23,131 nt of DNA. Origin: Bolinopsis microptera. Taxonomy: Eukaryota; Ctenophora; Tentaculata; Lobata; Bolinopsidae. The position numbers were made by a program, and so were the translations under genes. Positions 1 to 23,131 of the stretch are shown here, in pieces. Position 1 is the first letter of the stretch, and every line of letters starts with the position of its first letter. The DNA lies in the NCBI RefSeq assembly GCF_026151205.1, contig NC_087072.1, positions 18,245,669-18,268,799 of the forward strand. Reading direction: 5' to 3'. Below the pieces are notes generated by a model that worked only from the letters and a program-made list of their open reading frames with translations, did no database searches and had not been told where the DNA came from.

Positions 1-13
1 ACGTGGGCGGTCG

Positions 14-40
14 TACATACATACATACAGACAGACAGAC
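14..40. repeat. tetranucleotide microsatellite (TACA)n(GACA)n
   Basis: About three TACA units pass directly into three GACA units, a compound tetranucleotide array. It lies just outside the mariner-like element that starts at 63, so it may be the tail of another repeat cut by the window edge. Confidence 0.75.
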
Positions 41-62
41 AAATATAATCTTTCGAATTATA

Positions 63-843
63 CAGGGTGGGCCAAAAGTCAGTACCCATACGTTGGCCTT
101 AATAGCTCCGCCGTGTTTTATATTTGAGAGCTGTTGCTTTGCAGATGGCATACTGTACTTACTGGTTCGAGGATTCCGTCGTCAAAATTTGAAAATTCGA
201 ATATTTTAGACCACGCCCATTCAATATTAAAACACCTATATTGTTTTCTCTGAACATGCTGAACGCCTAATTTTTTTCAGAGACGGCAGATTTTTAGATG
301 TTGCATATGATCTGAAAACATGAGGCAAAACGGATTAGAAATAACGAAGTTATCAAGCATTTTCTGTATCTCGTTCACAAAATTGACTGGATGATTATGT
401 GACACCGTGACACGACACCTTAATTGGGCACCCTTAACAATTCCCATAATGTTTAACGGGGTAGTTAGCGGGGTCACCTTATCACTGATCACGTGATTAG
501 GTAAACCAATCACCTGATCACACGTAATGAATAAATTTGTTATGCTTTATATCTCGGTCATCTGAGAAGCTACAGTTCTAATTCTTTCAGGACAAACGTA
601 ATTCGAAAATCCAAACACAATTCAATAACATTTAGCTTGATCCGACTATCCAAACTATCAAATAAATGTGAAAATGAACCTCCATTTGAAAAAAATGAAC
701 GCGAATATTTTTCGAGTTGACAAATTCCTCGAACCAGTGGTGGTACTACTACAAAGTCATACCAGAAAGAAGTATTTAAATTGGGCACTCAGTGACTGAG
801 CTTTAAAGGCCAACATATGGGTACTGACTTTTGTCCCACCCTG
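63..843. mobile_element. non-autonomous Tc1/mariner-like element, 781 bp
   Basis: The two ends are inverted copies of each other over about 40 bp with two mismatches. The outer motif is CAGGGTGGG at 63 and CCCACCCTG ending at 843. The subterminal block AAAAGTCAGTACCCATA at the left recurs inverted near 812-830. Both ends are flanked by TA (61-62 and 844-845), the target duplication of Tc1/mariner elements, and a CAGGGTG start is common in that superfamily. The interior has only short ORFs (largest about 78 codons) with no transposase motif, so this is a deletion derivative or MITE. Superfamily assignment rests on ends and TA only. Confidence 0.72.
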
Positions 844-845
844 TA

Positions 846-1597
846 ATATAGATATTTTTCGGGCCTGAAAGAATACTTATAGTAGCACTAGCAGATACCC
901 ACCGGATGTTAATAATATCACCTTGAGAGTTTCATGAGAGTTTTATGGTAGTTAGTTTCTAAAATAGTAGTCCTCCTCTGCAAGGCCCTCCGCGGTAGAT
1001 ACACAATACTGCTAGATCATCAGCCAAGAAAGATCCTCGGTTATGATACGAGGACAGTAGATAGGTCCTAAGGTCCTGCAATGCCTATATAATACTTATA
1101 TTATACCCCAACACTCAACTCACACATTTTTAATTTGCATCCCAGTTTTAAATGCGACCAAACTCTCACTTTGTATTATACACACCGCTAACAATACCAA
1201 TTCTCATTGGACTCTGACTCACGAAGCATCTCACTAAATTAGCCCAGATTTCTCAACGATCCAAGGCTCCCAGATGACAGATCACCTTATCTTAAACATC
1301 TTTAAACATAAGTAGAAAGCTGCGTCTTCTAGCTGAATATAAACAACAGCTTCTCAATGTTCAGCATGGTTAGTGTAATTTAACTAACACACCTGGATCA
1401 TGATTTATTTAGTTAGTGTAGTTTAATATATAACGCCTTCAGTTTCACTTGGTTGGGCCAGCGGTCTATATCGTGCAGATCACTCAATCTAGGCAGTAAG
1501 GACTAAGGTAGTACGTTTCGTGAAAAGTCTTGTATCACGTCGTAACCCCCATTGTCGTTTCACTATAATAGCGTGAAGTTTCTACGATACAGGGGGA
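846..1597. other. non-coding stretch, no recognised feature
   Basis: There is no long ORF on either strand and no clear terminal repeat. A small imperfect inverted repeat around GTTAG/CTAAC lies near 1370-1390. Nothing else is supported. Confidence 0.5.
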
Positions 1598-1617
1598 GCC
1601 GCGCACTCGTGCGCGGC
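1598..1617. repeat. GC-rich perfect hairpin
   Basis: GCCGCGCAC and its exact reverse complement are separated by only TC. The 9-bp GC stem stands out in AT-rich surroundings. No U-tract or neighbouring gene suggests a terminator, so its role is unknown. Confidence 0.6.
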
Positions 1618-1675
1618 GGGTTATACAATTAACTATACAACGTATAACTGTATAACAAGAAAAGTCAGGATGAGA

Positions 1676-1759
1676 TGTGCCGAGCTAGAGTGCGAATTGA
1701 ACTCACGACTTCCCGATGAACGCTCGGATGCTTTACCATTTATTTATCTCGCCACAGGC
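1676..1759 (-). other. tRNA-like relic (tRNA pseudogene or SINE head)
   Basis: Read on the minus strand this has a box-B-like GTTCAATTC inside a T-arm with 4 of 5 pairs, a five-pair anticodon-type stem (TCCGA/TCGGG, one wobble) around a 7-nt loop GCGTTCA, and possible acceptor halves TGTGCC/GGCACA. Against a working tRNA: position 33 would be C instead of T, the D-loop is enlarged and there are extra bases between T-arm and acceptor. A decayed tRNA or tRNA-derived SINE fits best. Confidence 0.35.
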
Positions 1760-2138
1760 ACAAATCAATCCCAACAATTCACTACTTGTACTACAGATAA
1801 GATTACTTAACGGGTGATATAACTCGTAAAATATCTGTTCCATATATTGGACCGTCGACGAGTCCAACTCGGCGCGCGTCCTGGTAGGTTGTAAACCTAC
1901 AACAGATTACATGCCTTATATTATTATTATCAACAGCTGTGTTACACAACGTACACAAGTGTGTAACACACAATTATGACCTTCCGACCAAATGTTTGTT
2001 GCATAATATACAACCAATACCATTAGTTTAAATGGAGAACTGGGGTGGGATTCTAGTTCTACCCACAGCGCAAGGGTTCAAAATTTAGATATATAAATAT
2101 AATTCGTTTGGTCGGGTCAACGGTCTAAATCATGCAAC
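1760..2138. other. non-coding stretch, no recognised feature
   Basis: No ORF of note. It contains the 8-bp palindrome CGTCGACG near 1853 and short GTGTAACAC-type inverted motifs near 1938-1970. No gene or transposon end is supported. Confidence 0.45.
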
Positions 2139-2502
2139 CCCAGGAAACCTTACTGGCTAGCGATATTACTACAGGGTGATCGCCTTTTCAAAGCTTGTTG
2201 AGCTCCGCGCGCGCTCGTAAGTTCATTGCATTTGCACGCTTCAAACATTCCAAAGATGCAATTGTACTGCGTACCACGTGATACGATTCAGCCAATCAGA
2301 GAACAACAATCTGCAAAGTTATAGCTGCGCAGTTTTATAAGGCCTAAAATATGACTTTTCGCGATAATTAAAAATCTACGTTGTTTTTAAGTTTCCCCTG
2401 GGGGGAAACGTTATTTTTACAAGGCGAACATTTTGTTGAAAACCATACGTTTCTATCTCTTTTACTTCCAAAGTTAGGCCCCTACCAGTAAGGTTTCCTG
2501 GG
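2139..2502 (+). mobile_element. MITE family A, copy 1 (364 bp)
   Basis: The element begins CCCAGGAAACCTTACTGG and ends with its exact reverse complement, an 18-bp terminal inverted repeat. The interior has a hairpin GTTTCCCC/GGGGAAAC at about 2391-2409. A second copy of the same family lies inverted at 4330-4739 and shares the inner blocks AGTTAGGCCC, AAAAGAGAT and ACGTAGATTTT. I see no convincing target duplication. No ORF, so non-autonomous. Confidence 0.7.
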
Positions 2503-2732
2503 TATGACTAGGAGATATCGCGGATCGGGAAATTGAGCGGTCGCCTTCACCTAACCATGTGCTTTCGCGCCACTTTGGGCGCGCTTGTTTCACCGCCGTG
2601 AGGTGGGCGCGCGCTACTGCAAGCGCAAGGGCTCTGGATAGAGCAACGGTCGCCCATACAAAAGAAATGCAGCCGCATTTCTTGTTTAAAAATTGGCAGG
2701 TGATAAGTGGTTTAATTGATCATCAATCATGT
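2503..2732. other. spacer between transposons, GC-rich
   Basis: Locally GC-rich with repeated GCGCGC runs. Small ORFs cross it but are compositional and continue into the neighbouring inverted repeat. No gene is supported. Confidence 0.4.
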
Positions 2733-3108
2733 TGTAGCGCGATGCGTTACTGTGCCGCGCCGCGCACTTAATAAGGCTTCTCACAGCGACATCGGCGCGA
2801 TGCACTACTGGGTCGCGCGCGCACCAAATAATGCTTCTCGCAACCACGGTAGATCGGCGAAATGCACCACTGTGCCTCACCGAGCTGCCATGAATTGACA
2901 TCGTCAATTAAAGTAATCCTAGTAATCACTTTACTGTTTACACTCGACTATCACGTGACGAAAACGTCGTAATTTCATTGGTTTAACTTGATTCACGATG
3001 TCAATCCTTCGCAGCTCGGTGAGGCACAGTGGTGCATTTCGCCGATCTACCGTGGTTGCGAGAAGCATTATTTGGTGCGCGCGCGACCCAGTAGTGCATC
3101 GCGCTACA
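2733..3108. mobile_element. fold-back element with 94-bp perfect inverted repeat
   Basis: 2795-2888 and 3011-3104 are exact reverse complements over 94 bp, with diverged pairing further in, around a 122-bp spacer. The outermost ends are TGTAGCGCGATGC (2733) and GCATCGCGCTACA (to 3108). The left end carries an extra diverged tandem copy of its outer 60 bp. A third, internally deleted arm occurs at 4142-4242. Small ORFs in both directions here are a by-product of the palindrome. The exact arms imply a recent origin or gene conversion between arms. Confidence 0.75.
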
Positions 3109-3123
3109 TAACAATGGTTTAAC

Positions 3124-3991
3124 TAGTAGAGGCTCTTACGGGCAAAAAGACGTTTTTTCTGCTACGAGTTTAGAGACCTAACCGCTAATTGGACACAATA
3201 GTATGATGTCTAAGGATCGATAATACGTTAAGAAGTATAAATTTGGCCTTATTAGTCACGTGCTATACCAATGCGCGTTTTAAACTTTGACAGTCTATTA
3301 CTCTAAGGCAAATAGAGTAATTATATTCATATTTTGTCAGCAATAAGATCACATTATTTTCTATTTAGTGTGAAAATATGAGCTAGAACGGACATAATCT
3401 CGCTGAGTTATAGCTGTTTGAAATTTATGATGAACGCGCGGGTGCCAATTGATAACAACTAAATGCTTTTGCGCGTAGTGCGCGTCGAAAATTTGGCTAA
3501 AACGCTTGCGGAGTGACAATATTCAAACTTCGATAAAGTATATGAAGTGGGTACTTCTCGGAAAGGAAAAATTTAGGCAAACACGATGTGACTATTTTTG
3601 GGTTGATTTAATACAACTGCAAAAAATTATTCAAACTTCAAGCAAAAAAGTCAAAATTTTTACCACTTTTTTGGATTTTTACCTCAGAACAAATAGAGGG
3701 ATTTGTTTTATTTTTATACAATCTTGTGCGGCTGTCTTTTAGCTATCTTTATGCAAGTTTTGCCGACAATCGACATGCCAACAAAATTAACTTGCTCAAA
3801 ATATCAAAAAACATGGTTTTTTGGCCTATTTTTGGCCCAAAAATCGGTTTTTTGCGATTTTACCCCAGAACAATCAGTCCAATCATCTTGAAACCACTTT
3901 CAATCGATTCTACGGTCAAAAATACGTCTAGTAAGGTGTATCTGGGGTCCCTAACGTATCGAGCAGACAATGCCCGTAAGAGCCTCTACTA
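3124..3991. mobile_element. non-autonomous TIR element, 868 bp
   Basis: A 21-bp perfect terminal inverted repeat bounds the element: TAGTAGAGGCTCTTACGGGC plus A at 3124-3144, and its reverse complement at 3971-3991. The outer TA could be a mariner-type target duplication, or AAC on both sides could be a 3-bp duplication; I cannot choose. The interior is AT-rich with ORFs of at most 88 codons that lack any recognisable domain. Confidence 0.7.
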
Positions 3992-4141
3992 AACTGATTA
4001 GATAACGCGCTGCAGATCTCTATAAATGATAAACACAAATTATTCATCGCGCGTGCAGTAAACTCAAATTAAGTTTTAATTTGTTACCGAAATTTGGCAA
4101 CTATCAAACATTGCATGGCACTAATTAATTCGCATATTCAT

Positions 4142-4242
4142 GATTCAATTGACGATGTCAATTCATCGCAGCTCGGCGCGGCACAGTGGTTGCGAGAAGC
4201 ATTATTTGATGCGCGCGCGACCCAGTAGTGCATCGCGCTACA
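4142..4242 (-). repeat. partial copy of the fold-back element arm
   Basis: This matches the right arm of the 2733-3108 element (GCAGCTCGG ... CACAGTGG ... GCATCGCGCTACA) but lacks about 22 bp in the middle. It is a solo, internally deleted arm, showing that the family has more than one copy locally. Confidence 0.65.
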
Positions 4243-4329
4243 AGTGCTTTATCTATAATGCGAAACTAAAAGAGATGAAAATTATAGGAGAATCGCGACT
4301 GTAGAGTGATTTAGCGCGACCGTGGAGTT

Positions 4330-4739
4330 CCCAGAAGTAGAACACTTTAAGTTTACTGGCTAGGGCCTAACTTCAAAAGTAAAAGAGATGGCGAATTCCG
4401 GTTTTTACATTTTAGCAAAATTATCGCCTTGTATAAAAATAACGTTTCCCCCAAGCACCCAGGGGGAAACTTTAAAACAACGTAGATTTTGAGTTATCCC
4501 GAAAAGTATGATTTTGGGCCGAATAAAAGGTCGCAGCTTTATAACTTTGAAAATTAATGTGGTTGCCATGACTCTATGGATGAATTCAGATTGTAACACG
4601 CGTGCAGAGCAGCGAGCTTTACGTCACGCGCGATCGAGACGACAAACAGGCTATTGAAAAATTATCACCTCTAGTACTAGTAGTAGTGTACTACTAGTAC
4701 TAGTAGTAGTAACACCACCAGCCAGTAAGGTTTGCTGGG
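4330..4739 (-). mobile_element. MITE family A, copy 2 (about 410 bp, inverted)
   Basis: It ends with CCAGTAAGGTTTGCTGGG (4722-4739), one base different from the family A terminus. Its left end is diverged (CCCAG, then ACTGGCTAGGGCC). It shares with copy 1 the AGGCCTAACTT, AAAAGAGAT and GTTTCCCCC...GGGGGAAAC blocks in opposite orientation. It differs by a CTAGTA-rich expansion at 4671-4710. With copy 1 it brackets 1.8 kb in inverted orientation. Confidence 0.62.
4671..4703. repeat. 15-bp perfect palindrome of CTAGTA repeats
   Basis: CTAGTACTAGTAGTA and its exact reverse complement flank GTG. It arose inside the second family A MITE, where the first copy has only TATTACTAC, so it is probably a local slippage and inversion product. 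Confidence 0.7.
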
Positions 4740-4781
4740 TTTTACGGCAGCTTGTGCCATAGAATAACATTGGTTATGAAC

Positions 4782-4797
4782 TACGTCACGTGACGTA
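4782..4797. promoter_or_regulatory. 16-bp palindrome: E-box flanked by CRE half-sites
   Basis: TACGTCACGTGACGTA is a perfect palindrome. Its centre is the CACGTG E-box (bHLH-Zip class such as USF/MITF/TFE), and each flank reads TGACGT, the CREB/ATF half-site. No gene start is evident nearby, so a regulatory function is only inferred. Confidence 0.45.
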
Positions 4798-5331
4798 CGC
4801 GTGCAACCGATTATAAGGCCAGAATCATCATCCCAATTTACTATTTCCCCCAACAATCGGTATGAGTATGAGGCAGGACAGGTGGAGCCTCCCCTAACGA
4901 TGTGCACTGCTGCTGTTCAATGGAGAATTGTTTTATAAAAAATATATTATTATTGTCAGACGTTGCCTCATGCCTGACCAGACACACTTGGCAGTCCCCT
5001 TGTAGGAGAAGCTGCAACATGAGTCAGTGTGCACTGTGAAGTTTGAAAATTGCGACACAGCGATCTTTCTAAGACCTAGGTGAAACAATTTCATCACCTT
5101 TTTGACCTCAAAGAGTTGAAATTTGCTTCTTTAAAAAATAATACAGACAATCTAAGCAAAACTATTGTAGAATCAGTATTTACAAATTTACATATTAACA
5201 TTTTATTTTTATTCATTAATGTTAGAAATATGTATTACTATTAATCTATAAATTTAATATTAAAACTATAATTTATGAAAAATTGCTGCAAGAGATCACT
5301 GAGACGGTAGTAGTTAGCAAGTTCACTTGAC
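4798..5331. other. non-coding stretch, no recognised feature
   Basis: AT-rich; short ORFs only. No splice-bounded exon with recognisable protein similarity was seen on either strand. Confidence 0.45.
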
Positions 5332-5333
5332 TA

Positions 5334-6454
5334 GGGTAAGGCACATAATTTTGTCAGGGTACCTAATTTTGTCATTTTGCTCTGAAAAACTGCCTCGGCT
5401 CGGAATTTCAGCTTGAAAGAAAAGGATTGTGTATATAAAGAAAGCTTAGACTTTGCTGAAACTGCTCGTACAAAGTTTAAGTTTCTAGCTCTTTTGCATC
5501 TGTGTCAAAAATGAAGGCGAAACTGTTAACCCGAAAAATAAATAAGATCCTTAAGTGTTAAGGTTTTCTTAAGGAATTTTCAAAATTTTGATTTATTGCT
5601 ATTTCAAAAGTAATTGAGCTAGCTTCATGCCATTGCATATTTCAAATATCTTCTACAGCAGAAGTATACGTACAAATTTTCAAGTCTCTAGCGCAATTAT
5701 TGTTTAAGTTACAGAGGGTGACAAAATTAGGTTCGATTTTGCCAAAAGTACCTAATTTTGTCAAAAAAATCGACCTTTCTCAAATTTCTTGTAAATCACA
5801 GATTGTGTTGAAAATGGCCTTATACAACTATTCTGAAGTTTTTTTGCCCATAGGATATGTATAAGGCACTTATAACACTTATAATAGCATATTTTCGCCG
5901 AGAAATATTAGGTGGATAATCTGATTTTTTCAATCTAAAATGACTAACAAAATACAGACATGAAAATTTCAACCTAGGCCTAGAACCAATCGTTTTTCAA
6001 GATGCCAGTGGTTTCAGGGGCATTTGGGGCTATTTTCTAAGATTAGATACCCAAAAAGTGTCATCTTTTCATCAAGCTACAAAACTATGAAAACATCATA
6101 TCTTTGGGATTTTTGAGGTCAATGTTGGTAAAAAAGCGCTCGAATGATGCATCCAGGTAGTCTAAAATACCGAGAAACGGTTACTTTTTGCACAATCTTC
6201 AAGTGACAAAATTAGGTTCGGGGTGACAAAATTAAGTAAAGTCACCTAATTTTGTCATTTTTTCAAAATAATTTTTTTGAACATCTTCAACCCCAGCAAT
6301 TTCGATCATTTTTGTGTTAGAACTTGCCTAGACTGTCTACTATAACATGGTGGAGGTTTCATCTAAATCGGAATTTCAGACGAGGTTAAAACCCATGGTT
6401 TACATCAGGCAGTCGGAAAATTGCCAAAAAATGACAAAATTATGTGCTTTACCC
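5334..6454. mobile_element. non-autonomous TIR element with eight internal TGACAAAATTA motifs
   Basis: The ends GGGTAAGGCACATAATTTTG and CAAAATTATGTGCTTTACCC are inverted repeats flanked by TA (5332-5333, 6455-6456). The core TGACAAAATTA or its complement occurs eight times, at 5342, 5361, 5719, 5750, 6204, 6224, 6244 and 6432, mostly as TGACAAAATTAGGT or ACCTAATTTTGTCA. Repeated subterminal motifs are often transposase-binding sites. No transposase ORF is present. The TA flanks suggest Tc1/mariner or a similar superfamily. Confidence 0.7.
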
Positions 6455-6456
6455 TA

Positions 6457-6818
6457 GTACTTTTGCAGTAACTAGTATCAACAGGATGTACACAAGTGGA
6501 TAACTGTATAACATCGCATATATTTGTATAATAAACAGGCTGCAAATGTGATCACAACCATAATCATACATAAACTAAATATTAAACTAATAATCTGAAC
6601 TAAAAACCTAAACTAAAAATCTGAATGAAAATAAATTATATAATCAACAACTAAAGGTTTAGAATGAAACGTATATATTTTAATTTTTAAAGGTTAAAAG
6701 AAAGCATTTGTACCTTAACATTGCACTATGCTGTAATGCATGACTCAAAATTGTTCTGAAAATTATGACTTTGCTGTGAGTAATAGATTACTTAATCGGG
6801 CTAAAAAAGAAAGTTTAA
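6457..6818. other. AT-rich 3' flank of the ANKRD60-like gene
   Basis: This is AT-rich, with short imperfect repeats such as CTAAACTAAAAATCTGAA near 6580-6640. No coding signal was found. Confidence 0.45.
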
Positions 6819-6824
6819 TTTATT
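6819..6824 (-). terminator. polyadenylation signal of the ANKRD60-like gene
   Basis: AATAAA on the minus strand, about 45 bp downstream of the TAG stop (6866-6868). The short spacing would give a compact 3' UTR. Confidence 0.6.
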
Positions 6825-6865
6825 TCCAACCTACATCGTATTGATGAACGATAAGTAGTTCCCCG

Positions 6866-21238
<14,373 letters not shown>

Positions 21239-21305
21239 CTGGTAACTACTAATTAGTAACTAGTAACTACTAATTAGCAACTAGTTACTGCTAGTTACTA
21301 ACTAG
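21239..21305. repeat. self-complementary TAACTAG repeat array
   Basis: GGTAACTACTAATTAGTAAC, TAGTAACTACTAATTAGCAA and CTAGTTACT repeats alternate with their complements, so the tract can fold on itself in several registers. Confidence 0.7.
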
Positions 21306-21772
21306 ATGAGCTACCTTTAATGTGCCACAAAAATCAGATCCAAAGAATTATCACGATGAGGCACAGACCAAATTTAGTCATGAGCCCAGAGCCAGTGGTG
21401 AGTGGTGTTACGATAGTTGGTGCTCCTGCTATGTGGATAAATACGACCACTTCAGCTATTCTTTGTTTTTATCATTTGTTTGTAAAATGTTAGCAGAGGA
21501 GAGAGTTACTACTTAGTAGTAGTTGATATCCCTTCTAGGATTAGAAATTTGTACGGAAACCCCAATTACATGTACCGTCTCCCCATAATTCATAGCGGAG
21601 ACAGTCGTTACACCACTACTTTATCGTTACATCACTACTTTATGCCGACTCATTCTATCAACATACCACTCTTTGGGCAGTGCTACGATTATTTTAGATG
21701 TAGCGTACAGGTAGTAGAGACTAGCGTGAATATAGTGCAAATACTCTAACATACTTCTCATAAGGAATACCC

Positions 21773-21807
21773 TCACGTGACCCTCACCTGTCGTGACCCT
21801 CACGTGA
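21773..21807. promoter_or_regulatory. paired TCACGTGA palindromes
   Basis: TCACGTGA at 21773-21780 and 21800-21807 sit in a CCCTCACGTGA tandem whose middle unit is diverged (CCCTCACCTG). They may be bHLH-Zip sites upstream of the ANKRD60-like gene or in the 3' flank of the CAP-Gly gene. Function is inferred only from motif and spacing. Confidence 0.4.
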
Positions 21808-21953
21808 TTCCCTTGAAGTAAAATAGTCAACCTTCCATGGGAACACAGATATTCGCCTCGCTCAGCAAATTCAAGAATATCTACCTTATAGGAAGGTGAA
21901 GCAGGAGGAACTTGCCCTATTTAAAATATTAACACTAATAGTCCCCGTAATAA

Positions 21954-22621
21954 CTACTCAGGGTAATCTTTCTCGTCAATCAGTTTGCTGGCGGAGATAC
22001 CGTGTATAGTGACTTTACTGGGTCGCACCATGATACCGTACCCTTGTTTACTGAAACAAAACACGTGTTAGTGAATAGAGGGTGGTGATTGGCCAATAAG
22101 ACAGGAAGAGATCATCTGGAATTTTCCAGGGCGGTTAAATGTTGGTTGCGCGTATGAAAACATGTGTAAAATATATAAACACTTGGAACTACTCTAATAC
22201 CAGCTCACAGTGCAAGTTGAGGCTACTACATTATACTACTGCTTACTACTGCTACTAGTGCTTACTGTTCTTGTATTGTAATGAATATTATGTATGTGAT
22301 ACATGTGTAGGAGTACACACTAGGGTACACATGGAACAGTGTTATAATGTTAATCACAGATTACAGCGCACTTGTGGATTACAGATCACACACTTTCTAC
22401 TACTTTACAAGCAGAGGAAATCTCGTCTCGGGTGGTTTTCACACTGTTATTGTTGTTATTCGCATTCCGATAAGTTAAAACTTTTAAATCATTTAATCCT
22501 GCGATAATAGTATGTTACACAAAACAAACTTGTAGATAGTACTAAAACCTGAGCATGTTAATAGAGAAAACTTACCAAGCGAAGTAGCGTTTCCCTTGGA
22601 CAGTGCCATCATTCTTACCAT
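21954..22621 (-). CDS. C-terminal CAP-Gly domain protein, last two exons (partial)
   Basis: Exon A 22621-22576 runs from acceptor TATTTCAG to donor GCTTG|GTAAGT. The last exon 22050-21954 runs from acceptor TTTGTTTCAG to TAG. Joining them rebuilds a Cys codon and gives GKNDGTVQGKRYF, then ACKQGYGIMVRPSKV and a short tail ending EKDYPE. GKNDG is the diagnostic CAP-Gly motif that binds EEY/F tails of tubulin, EB1 and CLIP-170. The first strands of the domain must lie on an exon beyond the window (phase 1). A domain at the very C-terminus recalls KIF13B or TBCB, but the tail matches neither as I recall them, so no symbol is given. It is oriented the same way as the ANKRD60-like gene, about 2.7 kb upstream of its start codon. 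Confidence 0.85.
22088..22205 (+). promoter_or_regulatory. possible antisense promoter in the CAP-Gly intron
   Basis: In order on the plus strand: ATTGGCCAAT (22088-22097, CCAAT box in both directions), GGAATTTTCC (22118-22127, fits an NF-kB/Rel site) and TATATAAA (22172-22179), with a predicted start near 22203. This is a classic pol II layout. Downstream, the 59-codon frame from ATG 22331 has several Cys/His but no recognised domain, so the product may be non-coding or absent. Confidence 0.4.
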
Positions 22622-23131
22622 CTGAAATATTGCAGTGTTAAAACACCCGACTAACAACTTAACCAGTTTTGACTATTGATGATGACATATAGAAATCTAA
22701 AAAGTGTTGGCATTATATCATGGTTCCTGACACGCTACTGTTGTCTGCGTTTAATAAACTCCCTGCTTAACAGGTCGCTCAGGGTACTAAGTATTGAGTA
22801 AGATATTTGAGTATGCAAGGTATTTATTATTTCTGCTAGGTCACAGGCTAACATTTACAAAGTACAGTTATTGTTTTATTCGACACCTGATAACCTGATT
22901 TTAAGATTACTTTCACCATGTTTGGGTGGTGTGAACATATTTTGAGTTGTGTAAATCCTTTATAAAGGTATGTGAAAACCTTTATGCGGGTTTTCTAGGA
23001 AAATATCAATAAACTTTTAGGGTTCACGGAATATATAATACGAATTTTCAAATATTGAACTACATTTTGTTAGCGAACTAACACACAACATCACAGATTA
23101 TTATCTCATTTATCAGTGATCAACACCCGCA
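22622..23131 (-). other. upstream intron of the CAP-Gly gene
   Basis: No exon carrying the expected first half of a CAP-Gly domain (GxWxGV pattern) was found on the minus strand. This is intron continuing past the window. Confidence 0.5.

Noticed and set aside
1676-1759. A functional tRNA gene
   Set aside because: Position 33 is C, the D-loop is too long and the acceptor stem is not adjacent to the T-arm; kept only as a tRNA-like relic.
2559-2907. Overlapping 60-73 codon ORFs, both strands
   Set aside because: They lie in the GC-rich fold-back palindrome and mirror each other; no protein family is recognisable.
3506-3992. 78- and 88-codon ORFs
   Set aside because: They sit inside the 868-bp TIR element, are of AT-rich composition and show no transposase or other motif.
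21322-21749. Two plus-strand ORFs of 64 and 66 codons
   Set aside because: Neither opens with ATG, neither has a recognisable domain, and no splice sites or promoter support them.

Overview
The window looks like repeat-rich genomic DNA from an invertebrate animal. I infer this from spliced genes with GT-AG introns, AATAAA polyadenylation signals, very long microsatellites, many short inverted-repeat transposons, and metazoan families (a class A GPCR, an ANKRD60-like protein, a CAP-Gly protein). It is not prokaryotic: there are no operons or Shine-Dalgarno sites. The phylum cannot be fixed from the sequence; a cnidarian, sponge or other early-branching or marine invertebrate is a guess.

Genes. 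(1) A six-exon minus-strand gene runs from 19270 down to 6866. All exon phases agree and sum to 1200 nt (399 aa): a ubiquitin-like domain, ankyrin repeats, a linker and a charged C-terminal helix. Domain order and motifs match ANKRD60. Its first coding intron is about 9.3 kb. (2) Inside that intron, on the opposite strand, are two intronless class A GPCR copies carried on a ~2.2 kb segmental duplication (12101-14321 and 16086-18254). Copy 1 keeps the glycosylated repeat N-terminus but has a nonsense codon after TM5 and loses its end in TM7. Copy 2 has a stop just after the original ATG but a complete 7TM body from an internal ATG. (3) At the right edge are the last two exons of a minus-strand gene ending in a CAP-Gly domain (22621-21954). 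(4) A decayed fragment resembling a HIRAN-like transposon-associated protein lies at 15034-14693.

Layout. 1-6800 holds no convincing gene but several non-autonomous DNA transposons with clear terminal inverted repeats (63-843, 2139-2502, 2733-3108, 3124-3991, 4330-4739, 5334-6454), including a 94-bp perfect inverted repeat. 6800-9690 carries exons 2-6 of the ANKRD60-like gene. 9790-11950 is a nested repeat complex: a 49-G tract, a 666-bp element, a 729-bp hAT-like element whose 8-bp target duplication is supported by an empty site nearby, and two long (CT)n tracts. 12100-18400 is the duplicated GPCR locus. 19957-20503 is a 547-bp pure (GT)n tract. 20504-21953 is intergenic.

The strongest observations are the reciprocally broken GPCR pair, the fold-back palindrome at the truncation point of copy 1, a series of hairpins all capped by GCGNAGC triloops, the hAT-like element with its empty site, the TCACGTGA palindromes (including a 16-bp CRE/E-box fusion), and an added coiled-coil tail on the ANKRD60-like protein. 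I found no evidence of a new defence or enzymatic system.
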